From assembly GCA_019454205.1 (NCBI GenBank), contig CP075369.1, forward strand, positions 2,542,001 through 2,606,000: a DNA stretch of 64,000 bases, read 5' to 3'. How positions within the stretch are numbered: the stretch's first letter is position 1; each line of letters opens with the position of its first letter. The notes under the pieces are model-generated. The model did no database searches, had not been told where the DNA came from, and saw only the letters and a list, made by a program, of their open reading frames with translations. Source of the stretch: Xanthobacteraceae bacterium. GTDB taxonomy: Bacteria > Pseudomonadota > Alphaproteobacteria > Rhizobiales > Xanthobacteraceae. Shown here piece by piece: positions 21,215 through 30,165 of the stretch. The translations under genes and the position numbers were made by a program.

Positions 21215-23184
21215 GCCGCTTTATCCATTGGCGCCGCGGGCGCATGGGTTTTCATGTCTTCGATCTTCACGCGCGCGGAAATGTTGCCCTTGCGCCCGTC
21301 CTCGAAGGTGAGTTCGGTCGTGATCGGCACTTCGGTCGCGCCGTTATAGAGGCCTTCCGCAAGCGGACCGTAGCGCTCGGCGATGAAGCCGCGGCGGACC
21401 TTCTGCGTGCGGGTCAATTCGCCGTCGTCGGCATCAAGCTCCTTGTGAAGAATCAGGAAGCGCTTGATCTGCGCGCCGGCCATCGGGCCTTCTTCCGAGA
21501 GCGACTTGTTCACTTCGTCGACATGCTCGCGGACCATTTCGTACACGCGCGGATGCGCGGCCAGTTCCTGATACGAGCCGTAAATCACGTTGTTGCGCTC
21601 GGCCCACGAACCCACCGAAACGAGGTCGATGTTCAGCATGACCGTGACGTAATCGCGCTTGTCGCCGAATGCGACCGCTTCCTTGATGTTCGGATAGAAC
21701 TTGAGTTTGTTCTCGATGTATTTCGGCGCGAACAGCGTACCGTCGTTAAGGCGGCCGACGTCTTTCGCGCGGTCGATGATCTTCAGGTGGCCGGTCTTCG
21801 GATCGAAGAACCCGGCGTCGCCGCTCTTGACCCATCCGTCGGGCGTTTTCGCTTCCGCTGTCTTTTCAGGATCCTTGTAATATCCGACGAACACGCCCGG
21901 CGAACGGAACAACACTTCGCCGTTATCCTCGATCTTGATTTCGACATCCGGCGACGGCTTGCCGACCGTATCGGCATAGATTTCGCCGTCCGGCTGCGCG
22001 GTGATGTACACCGACGCTTCGGTCTGGCCGTAAAGCTGCTTCAGGTTCACGCCGAGCGAGCGGTAGTAGCGGAAAATCTCCGGGCCGATCGCTTCGCCCG
22101 CCGTATACGCCACGCGCACGTTGGTGAAGCCGTAACGGTTCTTCATCGGCCCGTAGACGAGAATTTCACCGAGCCAGTATTTCAGGCGCGCGCCGAGCGG
22201 CACACTTTCGCCGTTGAGAATCTTCTCGCCCCACTTGCGTGCGTGATTGAGGAAGTAATGGAACATCCCGCGTTTGAAACGTCCCGCGTCTTCCATGCGC
22301 ACCATGGTGAGCGTGAGCAGGTTCTCGTACACACGCGGCGGTGCGAAAGCGTAGCTGGTGCCGATCTCGCGGCGGTCTTCGATGATCGTTTCCGGGCTTT
22401 CGGGGCAATTCACCGTGTAGCCCGCAACATACGACTGCGCGTAGGAGAAGATGTGGTCGCCCACCCATGCCATCGGCAGATAAGCGATGACTTCCTCTTT
22501 CTCGGTCAGATTGTCGAAGGTATTGGCGTTGCGGGAACTGACCACGACCGAGTCGTAGGTCAGCATCACACCCTTCGGATTGCCGGTCGTGCCTGACGTA
22601 TAAAGAATGACCGCGATGTCAGAGCCTTTGCCCTCCGCGATCATCTTTTCCCAGGCATCGCCGGAATATTTCGTGGCCGTCGCCTTGCGGCCGATTTCCT
22701 GAACTTCGTTGATCCATTTCAGGCGCGTGTGGTCGTAGTCGCGAAGCCCGCGCGGCTCGTCGTAGATCACATGCGAGATCGACGGCAGGCGGTCGGAAAT
22801 CGAGAGCACCTTGTCGACCTGTTCCTGATTCTCGACCACCGCGACCTTGGCGCCCGCGTGCTGCAGCACGTACGTCATCTCTTCGGCGACCGCATCCTGA
22901 TAGACCGGGACCGGGATCGCGCCGATCGACTGCGCGGCGCACATCGACCAGTAAAGCCGCGGTTTGTTGGAGCCGACGATGGCAACTTTATCGCCGCGTT
23001 CGACGCCAAGTTCTTTCAGGCCAAGCGCAAGCGCCTTCACTTCTTCCTTGACCTGCGCCCAGGTCCAGGTTTGCCAGATGCCGAAATCCTTTTCGCGAAT
23101 GGCAGGACGCGATCCGCGCAGTTCGGCGTTGACCAGCAGAAACTTCGGAAACGTATCGGCGTTCGACGCGGTGTATTGCGCCAT
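21211..23184 (-). CDS. Long-chain-type acyl-CoA synthetase (AMP-forming)
   Basis: The 657-residue enzyme is of the large FAA1/FadD15 class that activates carboxylates through an acyl-adenylate to CoA thioesters. The P-loop reads ILYTSGTTGNPKGVML; LKQLYGQTEASVYIT and DGWVKSGDAGFFDPKTG are the A5 and A7-like motifs; DRAKDVGRLNDGTLFAP is the hinge. The ATG at 23184 is preceded by GGGAG and begins MAQYTASN; the frame stays open 21 codons further up without a better start. It heads the synthetase-livGHMKF-ligase run and lies 209 bases after the Crp/Fnr gene. True chain length or aromatic preference cannot be read. Confidence 0.9.
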   Translation of the reverse strand: MAQYTASNADTFPKFLLVNAELRGSRPAIREKDFGIWQTWTWAQVKEEVKALALGLKELGVERGDKVAIVGSNKPRLYWSMCAAQSIGAIPVPVYQDAVAEEMTYVLQHAGAKVAVVENQEQVDKVLSISDRLPSISHVIYDEPRGLRDYDHTRLKWINEVQEIGRKATATKYSGDAWEKMIAEGKGSDIAVILYTSGTTGNPKGVMLTYDSVVVSSRNANTFDNLTEKEEVIAYLPMAWVGDHIFSYAQSYVAGYTVNCPESPETIIEDRREIGTSYAFAPPRVYENLLTLTMVRMEDAGRFKRGMFHYFLNHARKWGEKILNGESVPLGARLKYWLGEILVYGPMKNRYGFTNVRVAYTAGEAIGPEIFRYYRSLGVNLKQLYGQTEASVYITAQPDGEIYADTVGKPSPDVEIKIEDNGEVLFRSPGVFVGYYKDPEKTAEAKTPDGWVKSGDAGFFDPKTGHLKIIDRAKDVGRLNDGTLFAPKYIENKLKFYPNIKEAVAFGDKRDYVTVMLNIDLVSVGSWAERNNVIYGSYQELAAHPRVYEMVREHVDEVNKSLSEEGPMAGAQIKRFLILHKELDADDGELTRTQKVRRGFIAERYGPLAEGLYNGATEVPITTELTFEDGRKGNISARVKIEDMKTHAPAAPMDKAA

Positions 23185-23348
23185 ATCTCTCACTCCCAAT
23201 ACCGCCGGCGCGTTGACCGCGCCTGTTTCCGGTGCGGATCGAGCCACACCATGCGATTTCAGCGTAGCAGAGTGGACGAAAATCGTCGCAGAACAATGCT
23301 GCGCTTGACAGACAAACAGGGAGGAGATTGGTTATGTGTGCCGCGTCA

Positions 23349-23364
23349 GGTGAAATATTGCACC
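23349..23364. promoter_or_regulatory. CRP/FNR-like 16-bp palindrome upstream of the synthetase-liv operon
   Basis: GGTGAAATATTGCACC is palindromic at 14 of 16 positions and has the GTGA-N6-GCAC layout of CRP-type sites. It lies 165 bases before the acyl-CoA synthetase ATG and 30 bases after the stop of a Crp/Fnr-family gene, so control of the downstream operon by that neighbour is a natural reading. Binding is inferred only. Confidence 0.5.
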
Positions 23365-23393
23365 GCAAAAACGCGCGCGTTTATTCTTCGTAT

Positions 23394-24068
23394 CTAATCT
23401 TCATAACGGCTTAGTTTATCGAGGTTGAGAACGGTGATCCCGCCGTGCCCGACCCGCAGCAGTTTCTTTTGTTCCAGCGCTTGCAACGCGCCGTTCGCGG
23501 CCTGCCGCGAAACCCCGGAAATCAGGCCGATTTCTTCCTGCGTAATGTCGAGCTGATTATCCGCCTTCGGTACAAGTACGGGATTGCAAAGCCACGCGAT
23601 GTTGCGCGCGACGCGGGCGGTCGCATCCAGCGAGCGGTCGAACTCGACCAGCGCGATGAATTGCCCAATCCGCTCGTTGAATTGCCGCACCAGAAAACGA
23701 TTGAAGCCGGCGCTGTGCTCGAACAGCCAGAAGAACGTGCCCATGTTCATCATGGCAAGGCGCACTTCCCGCAGCGCGACCAGATCGTACTGGCGCGGCT
23801 CGTTCTTCAGGACCGAACCTTCGCCGAACCAGATGCCGGCCCGCATCCCCGCCAGCGTGATGGCCTTGCCCTTCTGCGAAACCGTGCCGAGCCGGACCAG
23901 ACCGGAGATCACCCCGGTCCACGCCTCCATGCGGTCGCCCTTGTGACAGATATACGCACCCTTCGCGAAAGACTTTTCGCTGACGCCGCGGCGTGCGCGC
24001 TCGATCTCTTCCTCGGACAGCTCCGCGGACCAGAAAGCGATCTCGCGGAGACGTTCGGCCGTAATCAT
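23394..24068 (-). CDS. Crp/Fnr-family transcriptional regulator
   Basis: The 224-residue protein has an N-terminal cyclic-nucleotide-binding-like beta-roll (about 30-125; AYICHKGDRMEAW, AGMRAGIWFGEGSVL) and a C-terminal winged helix (about 150-220) with the recognition helix SGVSRQAANGALQAL. The N-terminal Cys cluster of FNR oxygen sensors is absent; the Arg/Ser phosphate-binding pattern of cAMP-binding CRP is not clear, so the ligand is unknown. Its gene begins 14 bases after the indolepyruvate oxidoreductase gene, so they are probably co-transcribed, and it likely controls this cluster. Confidence 0.9.
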   Translation of the reverse strand: MITAERLREIAFWSAELSEEEIERARRGVSEKSFAKGAYICHKGDRMEAWTGVISGLVRLGTVSQKGKAITLAGMRAGIWFGEGSVLKNEPRQYDLVALREVRLAMMNMGTFFWLFEHSAGFNRFLVRQFNERIGQFIALVEFDRSLDATARVARNIAWLCNPVLVPKADNQLDITQEEIGLISGVSRQAANGALQALEQKKLLRVGHGGITVLNLDKLSRYED

Positions 24069-24082
24069 AGGAGAAGAATAAA

Positions 24083-27000
24083 CTACTCCGCCGCCGCCTG
24101 AACAGGCGCAACCTTCGCGGTAGCGGCCTCGTAGCGAGCCAGCAGCGCTTTCTTTTCCGCTTCTGTCTTCACGAGGCTGGCTGCCTTGACCGGACCGAAG
24201 CCGCGGATTTTCTCCGGCAACGCCGCGAGCGCAACGGCAACCGCATGATTGCTGGCGTTCAGCGTGTTGTTGAGTTGTCCGACAAGCGCGCGATAGTCAT
24301 CGACCAGTTTGCGCTCGGTCTTGCGCTCTTCGGAATAGCCGAAGATGTCGAACGCCGTACCGCGCAGAAACTTGAACTTCGCCAGTACGCCGAACGCCTT
24401 GAACATCCAGCCGCCGAACTCGATTTTGCGCGGGCGGCCCGAATTGGGGTCGATGCGCGACAGCAGCGGCGGCGCGAGGTGGACCTTCATCTTGAGGTCG
24501 CCATCGAAGCTGGCCTTCAACTGCTCGGCAAAAGCGCCGTCCGTATAAAGCCGCGCGACTTCATATTCGTCCTTGTACGCCATCAGCTTGAACAGATAGC
24601 GCGCGACCGCATCGGTCAGTGCGGTTTGCCCCGGCATCGCTTTCGCTTCCGCATTGCGCGTCTGCTCGACGAGATCGCGGTAGCGCTTGGCATAAGCCGT
24701 GTTCTGGTACGCGGTGAGAACCTTCTCGCGGCGCGCGATCACTTCATCGAGCGTCTCCGAAAGATGGCGCGCATCGGTCGAAACCTCCGCCGGCTTCGCA
24801 AGGTTGGCGACCGACTGCGGGTCGACCGCAGCGCGGCGGCCCCATTCGAACGCCTGCTTGTTCATCTCGACGGATTCGCCGTTCAGTTCGATCGCGCGCA
24901 TGATCGCGTCATGGCCGATCGGCAGGCCGCCGAGCTGCCAAGCGTAGCCCACAAGAAACATGTTCTGCGTCACCGACGAGCCAAACAGCGCGGCGGAGAG
25001 TTTTGTCGCATCGACGAAATGCGCATGGTCGGCGTCTGCGGCTTTCGCGATTTCGCGCTTCAGACGCTCGGTCGGCAGCGAGAAGTCGGCGTTGCGGGTG
25101 AAGTCGCCCGGCAGCGTTTCATGCGTGTTGACGACCACGGTCGTCTCACCCGAACGCATCGAGGACAGCACTTTCTTCGAGCCGACGGTGACGATGTCGC
25201 CACCAAGGATCAAATGCGCGCCGCGCGCGGGCACGCGGATCGCATAGATGTCGTCGGGGTGATGCGCGAGACGAAGGTGCGAGGCAACCGCCCCACCCTT
25301 CTGCGCGAGGCCCGCCATGTCGATGATGCCGGCGGCCTTGCCTTCGATATGCGCGGCAGTGCCGAGCACCTGCGCGATCGTCACGATGCCGGTGCCGCCA
25401 ATGCCGGTGATGATGACGCCGAAGGTGCCGTTCACTTCCGGCAGTTTCGGTTCGGGCAGCGCGGTCTGCGTTCCCATCGCGCCCGCGACGCCGGCGGCTT
25501 TCTTCAGCTTCGCACCGGAGACGGTGACGAACGAAGGGCAGAAGCCCTTCACGCAGGAGAAGTCTTTATTGCAACTGGTCTGGTCGATGGTGCGCTTGCG
25601 GCCCCATTCGGTTTCCACCGGCTGCACCGAAACGCAGTTCGACTGCACGCCGCAGTCGCCGCAGCCTTCGCAGACCAGTTCGTTGATGATGACGCGCTTG
25701 TCGGGATCGGGGAATTCGCCACGCTTCCTGCGGCGGCGTTTCTCGGCCGCGCAGGTCTGGTCGTAGATCATCGCGGTCGTGCCCGGCGTCTCCGCGAGCA
25801 TGCGCTGGATTTTATCCAGTTCGTCGCGGTGATGGATCGTCATTCCATTCGGGAATTCGATGCTGCGCGGATACTTGTGCGGCTCGTCGGTCACCAGCAC
25901 AAGCTTGGTGACGCCTTCGGCCGCGACCTGGCGTGCAATCGCATCCACCGTCAGCCCGCCTTCGTGGCGCTGGCCGCCGGTCATCGCGACCGCATCGTTG
26001 AACAGGATTTTGTAGGTGATGTTCACGCCCGACGCGATGGCTGCGCGGATCGCGAGAATGCCGGAGTGGTTGTAAGTGCCGTCGCCGAGATTCTGGAAAA
26101 CGTGGTTGCGCTTCGAGAACGGCGCTTCGCCGACCCAGTTCGCGCCTTCCGCGCCCATGTGCGTGAAGCCCATGGTGTTGCGGTTCATCCAGATCGCCAT
26201 CGTATGACAGCCGATGCCCGCATAGGCGCGCATGCCTTCCGGCACCACGGTCGACGTGTTGTGCGGACAGCCGGAGCAGAAATACGGCGTGCGGGTCGCA
26301 ACGTCATTCGTCTGCGAAAGCGCTTCCTGTGCCTGCTTCAGACGGCTGACGTTTTCCGCCATCGCATCGTTGTGCGCGCGGCGCAGAATGCGCTCGCCGA
26401 TGGCGATTGCGATGTCGTTCGGATCGAGCGCACCCTTCGCCGGGAACAGCCACTCGCCCTGCTCGTTCTTTTTTCCCACAACAACCGGCTGGTTCGCTGT
26501 GCCGTAGAGTTCCTCGCGCACCTGCACTTCGAGCAGCGAGCGCTTTTCCTCGACCACGATGATGAGGTCGAGGCCTTTGGCGAAATCTTTCAGTTCGCCC
26601 GGATCCATCGGCCACGGACAGCCGATCTTGAACAGGCGGATGCCGAGTTCGTTGGCCTTCACCTCGTCGATGCCGAGTTCGTCGAGCGCGAGACGCACGT
26701 CGAGATAGCTTTTGCCGGTCGTGACAATGCCGATCTTCGCATTCGGACCGCCGGACATGATGATCTTGTTGATGCCGTTCGCGCGAATGTAAGCGAGCAT
26801 CGCCTCGCGCTTGTTCTCGTGCAGCCGCGCTTCCTGCGCCAACGCGCCGTCGATGCGGCGGATGTTGAGGCCGCCCGGCGGCATCTTGAAATCGGGGATA
26901 TTGATCTTCACGCGGTCGGGCGAGACATCGACCACGGCGGTCGACTCGATCGTTTCCTTCACGCACTTGATGCCGACCCAGGTGCCGCAGAAGCGCGACA

Positions 27001-27568
27001 TCGCGAAGCCATGCAGGCCGTAGTCGATCAGCTCCTGCACGCCCGCCGGATTCAAAATCGGAATCATCACGTCGACGAAATGGAATTCCGACTGGTGCGC
27101 GGTGGTGGAAGATTCGCAGGTGTGGTCGTCGCCCATCAGCGCGAGCACGCCGCCGTTCTTCGACGTGCCCGCGAAGTTCGCGTGGCGGAAGGCGTCGCCG
27201 GTGCGGTCCACGCCCGGACCCTTGCCGTACCAGATGCCGAACACGCCATCGAACTTGCCTTCGCCGGTAAGCTCGGCCTGCTGCGAACCCCAGAGCGCGG
27301 TGGCGGCGAGGTCTTCGTTCAGACCCGCCTGAAACTTCACGTCGCTTTTTTCAAGCGTACGCTTCGCGCGCATGAATTGCTGGTCGAGGCCGCCAAGCGG
27401 CGAGCCGCGATAGCCGGTGACATAACCGGCGGTGTTCTTGCCGCCGAGGCGGTCGCGCTCTTTCTGCATGAGCGTCAACCGCACGATGGCCTGCGTGCCG
27501 GAGAGGAAAACCAGCGGTTTCGAGAGGTCGTATTTGTCGTCGAGCGAGACGTTCTGGTTCTTCGCCAT
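24083..27568 (-). CDS. Indolepyruvate:ferredoxin oxidoreductase, fused alpha/beta subunits
   Basis: This 1161-residue enzyme oxidatively decarboxylates aryl-pyruvates (indolepyruvate, phenylpyruvate or related 2-oxo acids) to acyl-CoA with ferredoxin. The ATG at 27568 starts MAKNQNVSLDDKYDL; GGGAGG is 12 bases upstream. An IorA-like pyrophosphate/TPP part comes first (for example AGIGCHTMAIWMNR), then Cys-rich CEGCGDCGVQSNC and CNKDFSCVKGFCPSF segments, then the gamma/IorB-like domain IITGIGGTGIVTIAQVLG, and a C-terminal DUF6537 region. The fused form is usual in Proteobacteria. It sits upstream of a Crp/Fnr gene and a CoA-ligase/transport run, consistent with aromatic acid catabolism; the true substrate is not readable. 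Confidence 0.93.
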   Translation of the reverse strand: MAKNQNVSLDDKYDLSKPLVFLSGTQAIVRLTLMQKERDRLGGKNTAGYVTGYRGSPLGGLDQQFMRAKRTLEKSDVKFQAGLNEDLAATALWGSQQAELTGEGKFDGVFGIWYGKGPGVDRTGDAFRHANFAGTSKNGGVLALMGDDHTCESSTTAHQSEFHFVDVMIPILNPAGVQELIDYGLHGFAMSRFCGTWVGIKCVKETIESTAVVDVSPDRVKINIPDFKMPPGGLNIRRIDGALAQEARLHENKREAMLAYIRANGINKIIMSGGPNAKIGIVTTGKSYLDVRLALDELGIDEVKANELGIRLFKIGCPWPMDPGELKDFAKGLDLIIVVEEKRSLLEVQVREELYGTANQPVVVGKKNEQGEWLFPAKGALDPNDIAIAIGERILRRAHNDAMAENVSRLKQAQEALSQTNDVATRTPYFCSGCPHNTSTVVPEGMRAYAGIGCHTMAIWMNRNTMGFTHMGAEGANWVGEAPFSKRNHVFQNLGDGTYNHSGILAIRAAIASGVNITYKILFNDAVAMTGGQRHEGGLTVDAIARQVAAEGVTKLVLVTDEPHKYPRSIEFPNGMTIHHRDELDKIQRMLAETPGTTAMIYDQTCAAEKRRRRKRGEFPDPDKRVIINELVCEGCGDCGVQSNCVSVQPVETEWGRKRTIDQTSCNKDFSCVKGFCPSFVTVSGAKLKKAAGVAGAMGTQTALPEPKLPEVNGTFGVIITGIGGTGIVTIAQVLGTAAHIEGKAAGIIDMAGLAQKGGAVASHLRLAHHPDDIYAIRVPARGAHLILGGDIVTVGSKKVLSSMRSGETTVVVNTHETLPGDFTRNADFSLPTERLKREIAKAADADHAHFVDATKLSAALFGSSVTQNMFLVGYAWQLGGLPIGHDAIMRAIELNGESVEMNKQAFEWGRRAAVDPQSVANLAKPAEVSTDARHLSETLDEVIARREKVLTAYQNTAYAKRYRDLVEQTRNAEAKAMPGQTALTDAVARYLFKLMAYKDEYEVARLYTDGAFAEQLKASFDGDLKMKVHLAPPLLSRIDPNSGRPRKIEFGGWMFKAFGVLAKFKFLRGTAFDIFGYSEERKTERKLVDDYRALVGQLNNTLNASNHAVAVALAALPEKIRGFGPVKAASLVKTEAEKKALLARYEAATAKVAPVQAAAE

Positions 27569-27663
27569 GCGCGGGAACCGCCTCCCGGCGGTCAAACGGG
27601 GCTGATTCGGGTGCGAACCCTACTTTTTAAGTAGTCCAAGGCTCGCATAGCGCCAGACCCCGC

Positions 27664-27702
27664 GCAATTTCGTTATCCATGCAGGGGCTGCAACGAAATT
27701 GC
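27664..27702. promoter_or_regulatory. Perfect 11-bp inverted repeat upstream of the indolepyruvate oxidoreductase gene
   Basis: GCAATTTCGTT (27664-27674) and AACGAAATTGC (27692-27702) are exact complements separated by 17 bases. The element lies about 96 bases before the oxidoreductase start in a 196-base non-coding gap. It could be an operator with two half-sites or the base of an RNA hairpin. Nothing else recognisable lies in the gap. Confidence 0.45.
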
Positions 27703-27764
27703 CGCCAACATGCGCTGCTCGCAACTTGGCGCAACGCAGCAGAAGGAGGCACTCGCAAGAGGCA

Positions 27765-28811
27765 TCAGAACGGCAGCAGGCGCTCGTAGGCGAGGAAGCC
27801 GAACAGGAGCAGCAGTCCGAGCGCAATCACGATCAGCGCCCCGAACACCTCGATGGCGCGCAGCATCAGTTCGCCGCGACCGCCCATCGCCCCGGCAAGG
27901 TGGACTGCAATCCCCTTGCCAAACACCGCGAGCAGCGCAATCGCCGTGACCGTGATGGCGACACCAGCACCCATCGCGAAGGTCGCGGCGACGCCGATCA
28001 GGAAAATCCCCTGCGCCAGCGCGAACACCAGAACGAGGATCGCGCCGGAACACGGACGCAGGCCCGCGGCGACGGCCGCAATCATCCCGCGCCGGAACCA
28101 GTCCTTGCCTTCCAGTTCCTTCGGCTCCGGCCCGTGGGAATGGTCGTGATGCGCGTGATCGTGGGAGTGATCGTGATGATGATGATCATGTGCATGAGCG
28201 TGGGCATGACCGTGATCGTGCGCATGACCATGATGATGCCCATGGTCATGGCCGCCTTCACCCCGCCACGCGGCCACGAATGCCGAACCCTTTTTCCAGA
28301 GTAGATAAAGCCCCAGCAGCACGATCAGCGAATAGGCGACGATCTCGATCACCGTCGCGGCCTGACTCATACGCCGCGCCGTGGTGCCGAGGACCAGCAC
28401 CGCGATCCCGACGAACACCACCGCGACGGTCGCCTGCACGAAGGCGGAAACGGCGGCGAGCAGCGCGCCACGTTTCCACGTCGCGTTGTCCGCCAGCATG
28501 TAAGAAGCGATCACCGCTTTGCCGTGACCCGGGCCGGCGGCATGGAAGATGCCGTAGAGAAAGGAAATCGTGATCAGCCCCCACGCCGCCGAGCCGTCGG
28601 CCTTCGCCGCTTTAATGGCGCTGGTGAGTTGCTGATAGAACGCCGCCTGCTGCGCGAAGATCCAGCCGAAGAAACCGCTCGCCGACGGCGGGGCCGCGCG
28701 CGGCGGTCCGAACGCGGATTGCGCGAGCACATCCGAAAGCCCCGCGGCACACAACAACGCCAGCAACGCCAACGCACAGGCCGCCTTCCAGTGATGACGC
28801 ACAGGATTCAA
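27765..28811 (-). CDS. NicO-family nickel/cobalt (RcnA-like) membrane transporter with His-rich loop
   Basis: The 348-residue membrane protein has a possible signal/first segment, then about six membrane segments with family motifs HAAGPGHGKA (about 90-99) and GLRPCSGA (about 250). Between them, residues 188-227 form a cytosolic or periplasmic loop in which 23 of 40 residues are His, alternating with Asp, Gly, Ala and Ser. Such loops buffer Ni, Co or Zn. The gene begins 7 bases after a DUF1007 gene, its usual partner. RcnA-type members export Ni/Co; other NicO members import them, so direction is open. Confidence 0.88.
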   Translation of the reverse strand: MNPVRHHWKAACALALLALLCAAGLSDVLAQSAFGPPRAAPPSASGFFGWIFAQQAAFYQQLTSAIKAAKADGSAAWGLITISFLYGIFHAAGPGHGKAVIASYMLADNATWKRGALLAAVSAFVQATVAVVFVGIAVLVLGTTARRMSQAATVIEIVAYSLIVLLGLYLLWKKGSAFVAAWRGEGGHDHGHHHGHAHDHGHAHAHAHDHHHHDHSHDHAHHDHSHGPEPKELEGKDWFRRGMIAAVAAGLRPCSGAILVLVFALAQGIFLIGVAATFAMGAGVAITVTAIALLAVFGKGIAVHLAGAMGGRGELMLRAIEVFGALIVIALGLLLLFGFLAYERLLPF

Positions 28812-28818
28812 GGGCGGC

Positions 28819-29460
28819 CTACCGGCACTTCACGGTGATGCGGTTCGCGAACTGCGCGCCGAACTGGCTCGCGGAGTTCAGCTGATTGAAGAACGATTCC
28901 GATAGCGGCGCCTGCGCAGGATTCGTGTCGGGGCGCTTGATCTCGGTCGTGCAGTTGCTGGCCGCGCCGGTCAGCTTCGCGGGGTCGTTCTCGGCAAGCG
29001 CAAACGCGATGAAGTAGGTTGGATCGTAGATACCGAGCGAGAGGTCGCCCTTTCCCTTCACCGCCTTCACCGGCAGCGTGAAGCGCACGGTGAGCAGCTT
29101 GTCCTTGTATTCCATGTAGTAGTCGACCGGCTCGCCGAGCGTGAGGTCGGCCTCGCCCACTTTGGGGAAGGTGAAGTAGCCGAACTCTTTCAGCGACTCC
29201 ATGTTCACCTTGGCAAGCTCCGCCAGTTCCTCGCGCGAGAATACGCCGTCCTTGTTGGTGTCGAGGCCCTGCGTCGCAAACTCGGAGAACACCTCGTCGA
29301 ACGTCCAGGTGTGGCGAATGGCCTTGAGCGTGCCGTCGGGCGCGAAGATCAGTTCGCTCTGCGACGTCACCTGCAAATGCGGATGCGCGGACGCAGGCGC
29401 AGCGGCCATGCCGAGCGCAGCGGCAATCAAGGCGGCGTAAAGAAAGCGTCTCAGAGCCAT
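28819..29460 (-). CDS. DUF1007 family exported protein, partner of the NicO transporter
   Basis: The 213-residue protein begins at the ATG at 29460 (GAGG 8 bases upstream; MALRRFLYAALIAAA), giving a signal peptide that ends PASAHPH. The mature N-terminus starts with His-Pro-His, a possible metal site. LDTNKDGVFSREEL near residue 75 looks like an EF-hand loop, which is a known feature of the family. DUF1007 proteins occur next to NicO/RcnA-type transporters and are thought to help periplasmic metal handling. It is the first gene of a two-gene operon. Confidence 0.85.
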   Translation of the reverse strand: MALRRFLYAALIAAALGMAAAPASAHPHLQVTSQSELIFAPDGTLKAIRHTWTFDEVFSEFATQGLDTNKDGVFSREELAELAKVNMESLKEFGYFTFPKVGEADLTLGEPVDYYMEYKDKLLTVRFTLPVKAVKGKGDLSLGIYDPTYFIAFALAENDPAKLTGAASNCTTEIKRPDTNPAQAPLSESFFNQLNSASQFGAQFANRITVKCR

Positions 29461-29535
29461 TCCGGCCTCGCGTTCGTTCGCACCGGACAAGGCGCGTGAA
29501 GTCGGGCGAAAAGGCGGCGCGTCAGCGCTCGCTGG

Positions 29536-30069
29536 CTATTGAATCACGTAAACCGGCGCGCCGACCGCGACCCGCTCGAACAGGTCGGTGACGTCCGCGT
29601 TCAGCATGCGGAAACATCCGCTGGACGACGCCGATCCGATCGAACCCGGCGCGTTGGTGCCGTGGATGCGGTATTCGCTCCAGCCGAGATAGATCGCGCG
29701 CACGCCGAGCGGATTGCTCGGACCGGGACCGACATAACGCGGCGCGCCGGCGGCACGCATGCGCGCGGTCGGGTACCAGCCGGGATTTTTGGTCTTCATG
29801 CTGACCCAGCTCTGCCCGGTCCAGCCGAAACCGACCTTGCCGGTCGCGATGCGGTAGATCAGCGCGCGGCCGTTGCCGAGCGAGTAGTAGAGCTTGCGCT
29901 CGCTGGTCTTGATGACGATGGCGCCCATCGGATAGTCGCCGTCGAGTTCGCCCTCGACCGGACCCGTGGCCTGCGATTTCGGCAGCGCGACCTGCTTGGT
30001 GCGAGCCTCCGCGGGCGCGGCGGTAACAAGAAGAGAGAGGGCGATAGCCCCGAAAACCCAGCGCAGCAT
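29536..30069 (-). CDS. L,D-transpeptidase (YkuD domain)
   Basis: The 177-residue exported enzyme makes 3-3 crosslinks in murein or links proteins to it. The chosen ATG at 30069 gives a standard signal peptide (MLRWVFGAIALSLLVTAAPAEA); an ATG 14 codons upstream gives a polar extension. The YkuD catalytic motif is complete: His in RIHGTNAPGS and the nucleophile in SSSGCFRML. Short single-domain forms of this kind are present in many copies in Hyphomicrobiales. It stands alone with no obvious operon partner. Confidence 0.92.
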   Translation of the reverse strand: MLRWVFGAIALSLLVTAAPAEARTKQVALPKSQATGPVEGELDGDYPMGAIVIKTSERKLYYSLGNGRALIYRIATGKVGFGWTGQSWVSMKTKNPGWYPTARMRAAGAPRYVGPGPSNPLGVRAIYLGWSEYRIHGTNAPGSIGSASSSGCFRMLNADVTDLFERVAVGAPVYVIQ

Positions 30070-30165
30070 ATTCCCAGCCTTCGATCTGTCCCCGTCCGGA
30101 CACTGAATCATAGAGTAACCGGCCCCGGCAACGGGCCAACCTACAATCCCGTGATGAATCGGGAG

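Noticed and set aside
23305..23335. TTGACA on the plus strand followed by GGAGGAG and an ATG (possible plus-strand gene start)
   Set aside because: The following plus-strand frame is only about 20 codons and ends near 23397; no -10 fits. More likely chance in the gap before the synthetase gene.
24245..27634. Very long plus-strand open frame (over 1100 codons) opposite the indolepyruvate oxidoreductase
   Set aside because: The minus-strand frame has clear family motifs from end to end. The antisense frame is Arg/His/Asp-rich without any motif, as is usual for the reverse of high-GC coding sequence.
28145..28265. Dense CATGATGATG-like simple repeat
   Set aside because: It is the coding sequence of the His-rich loop of the NicO transporter and stays in frame throughout, so it is not a separate repeat element.
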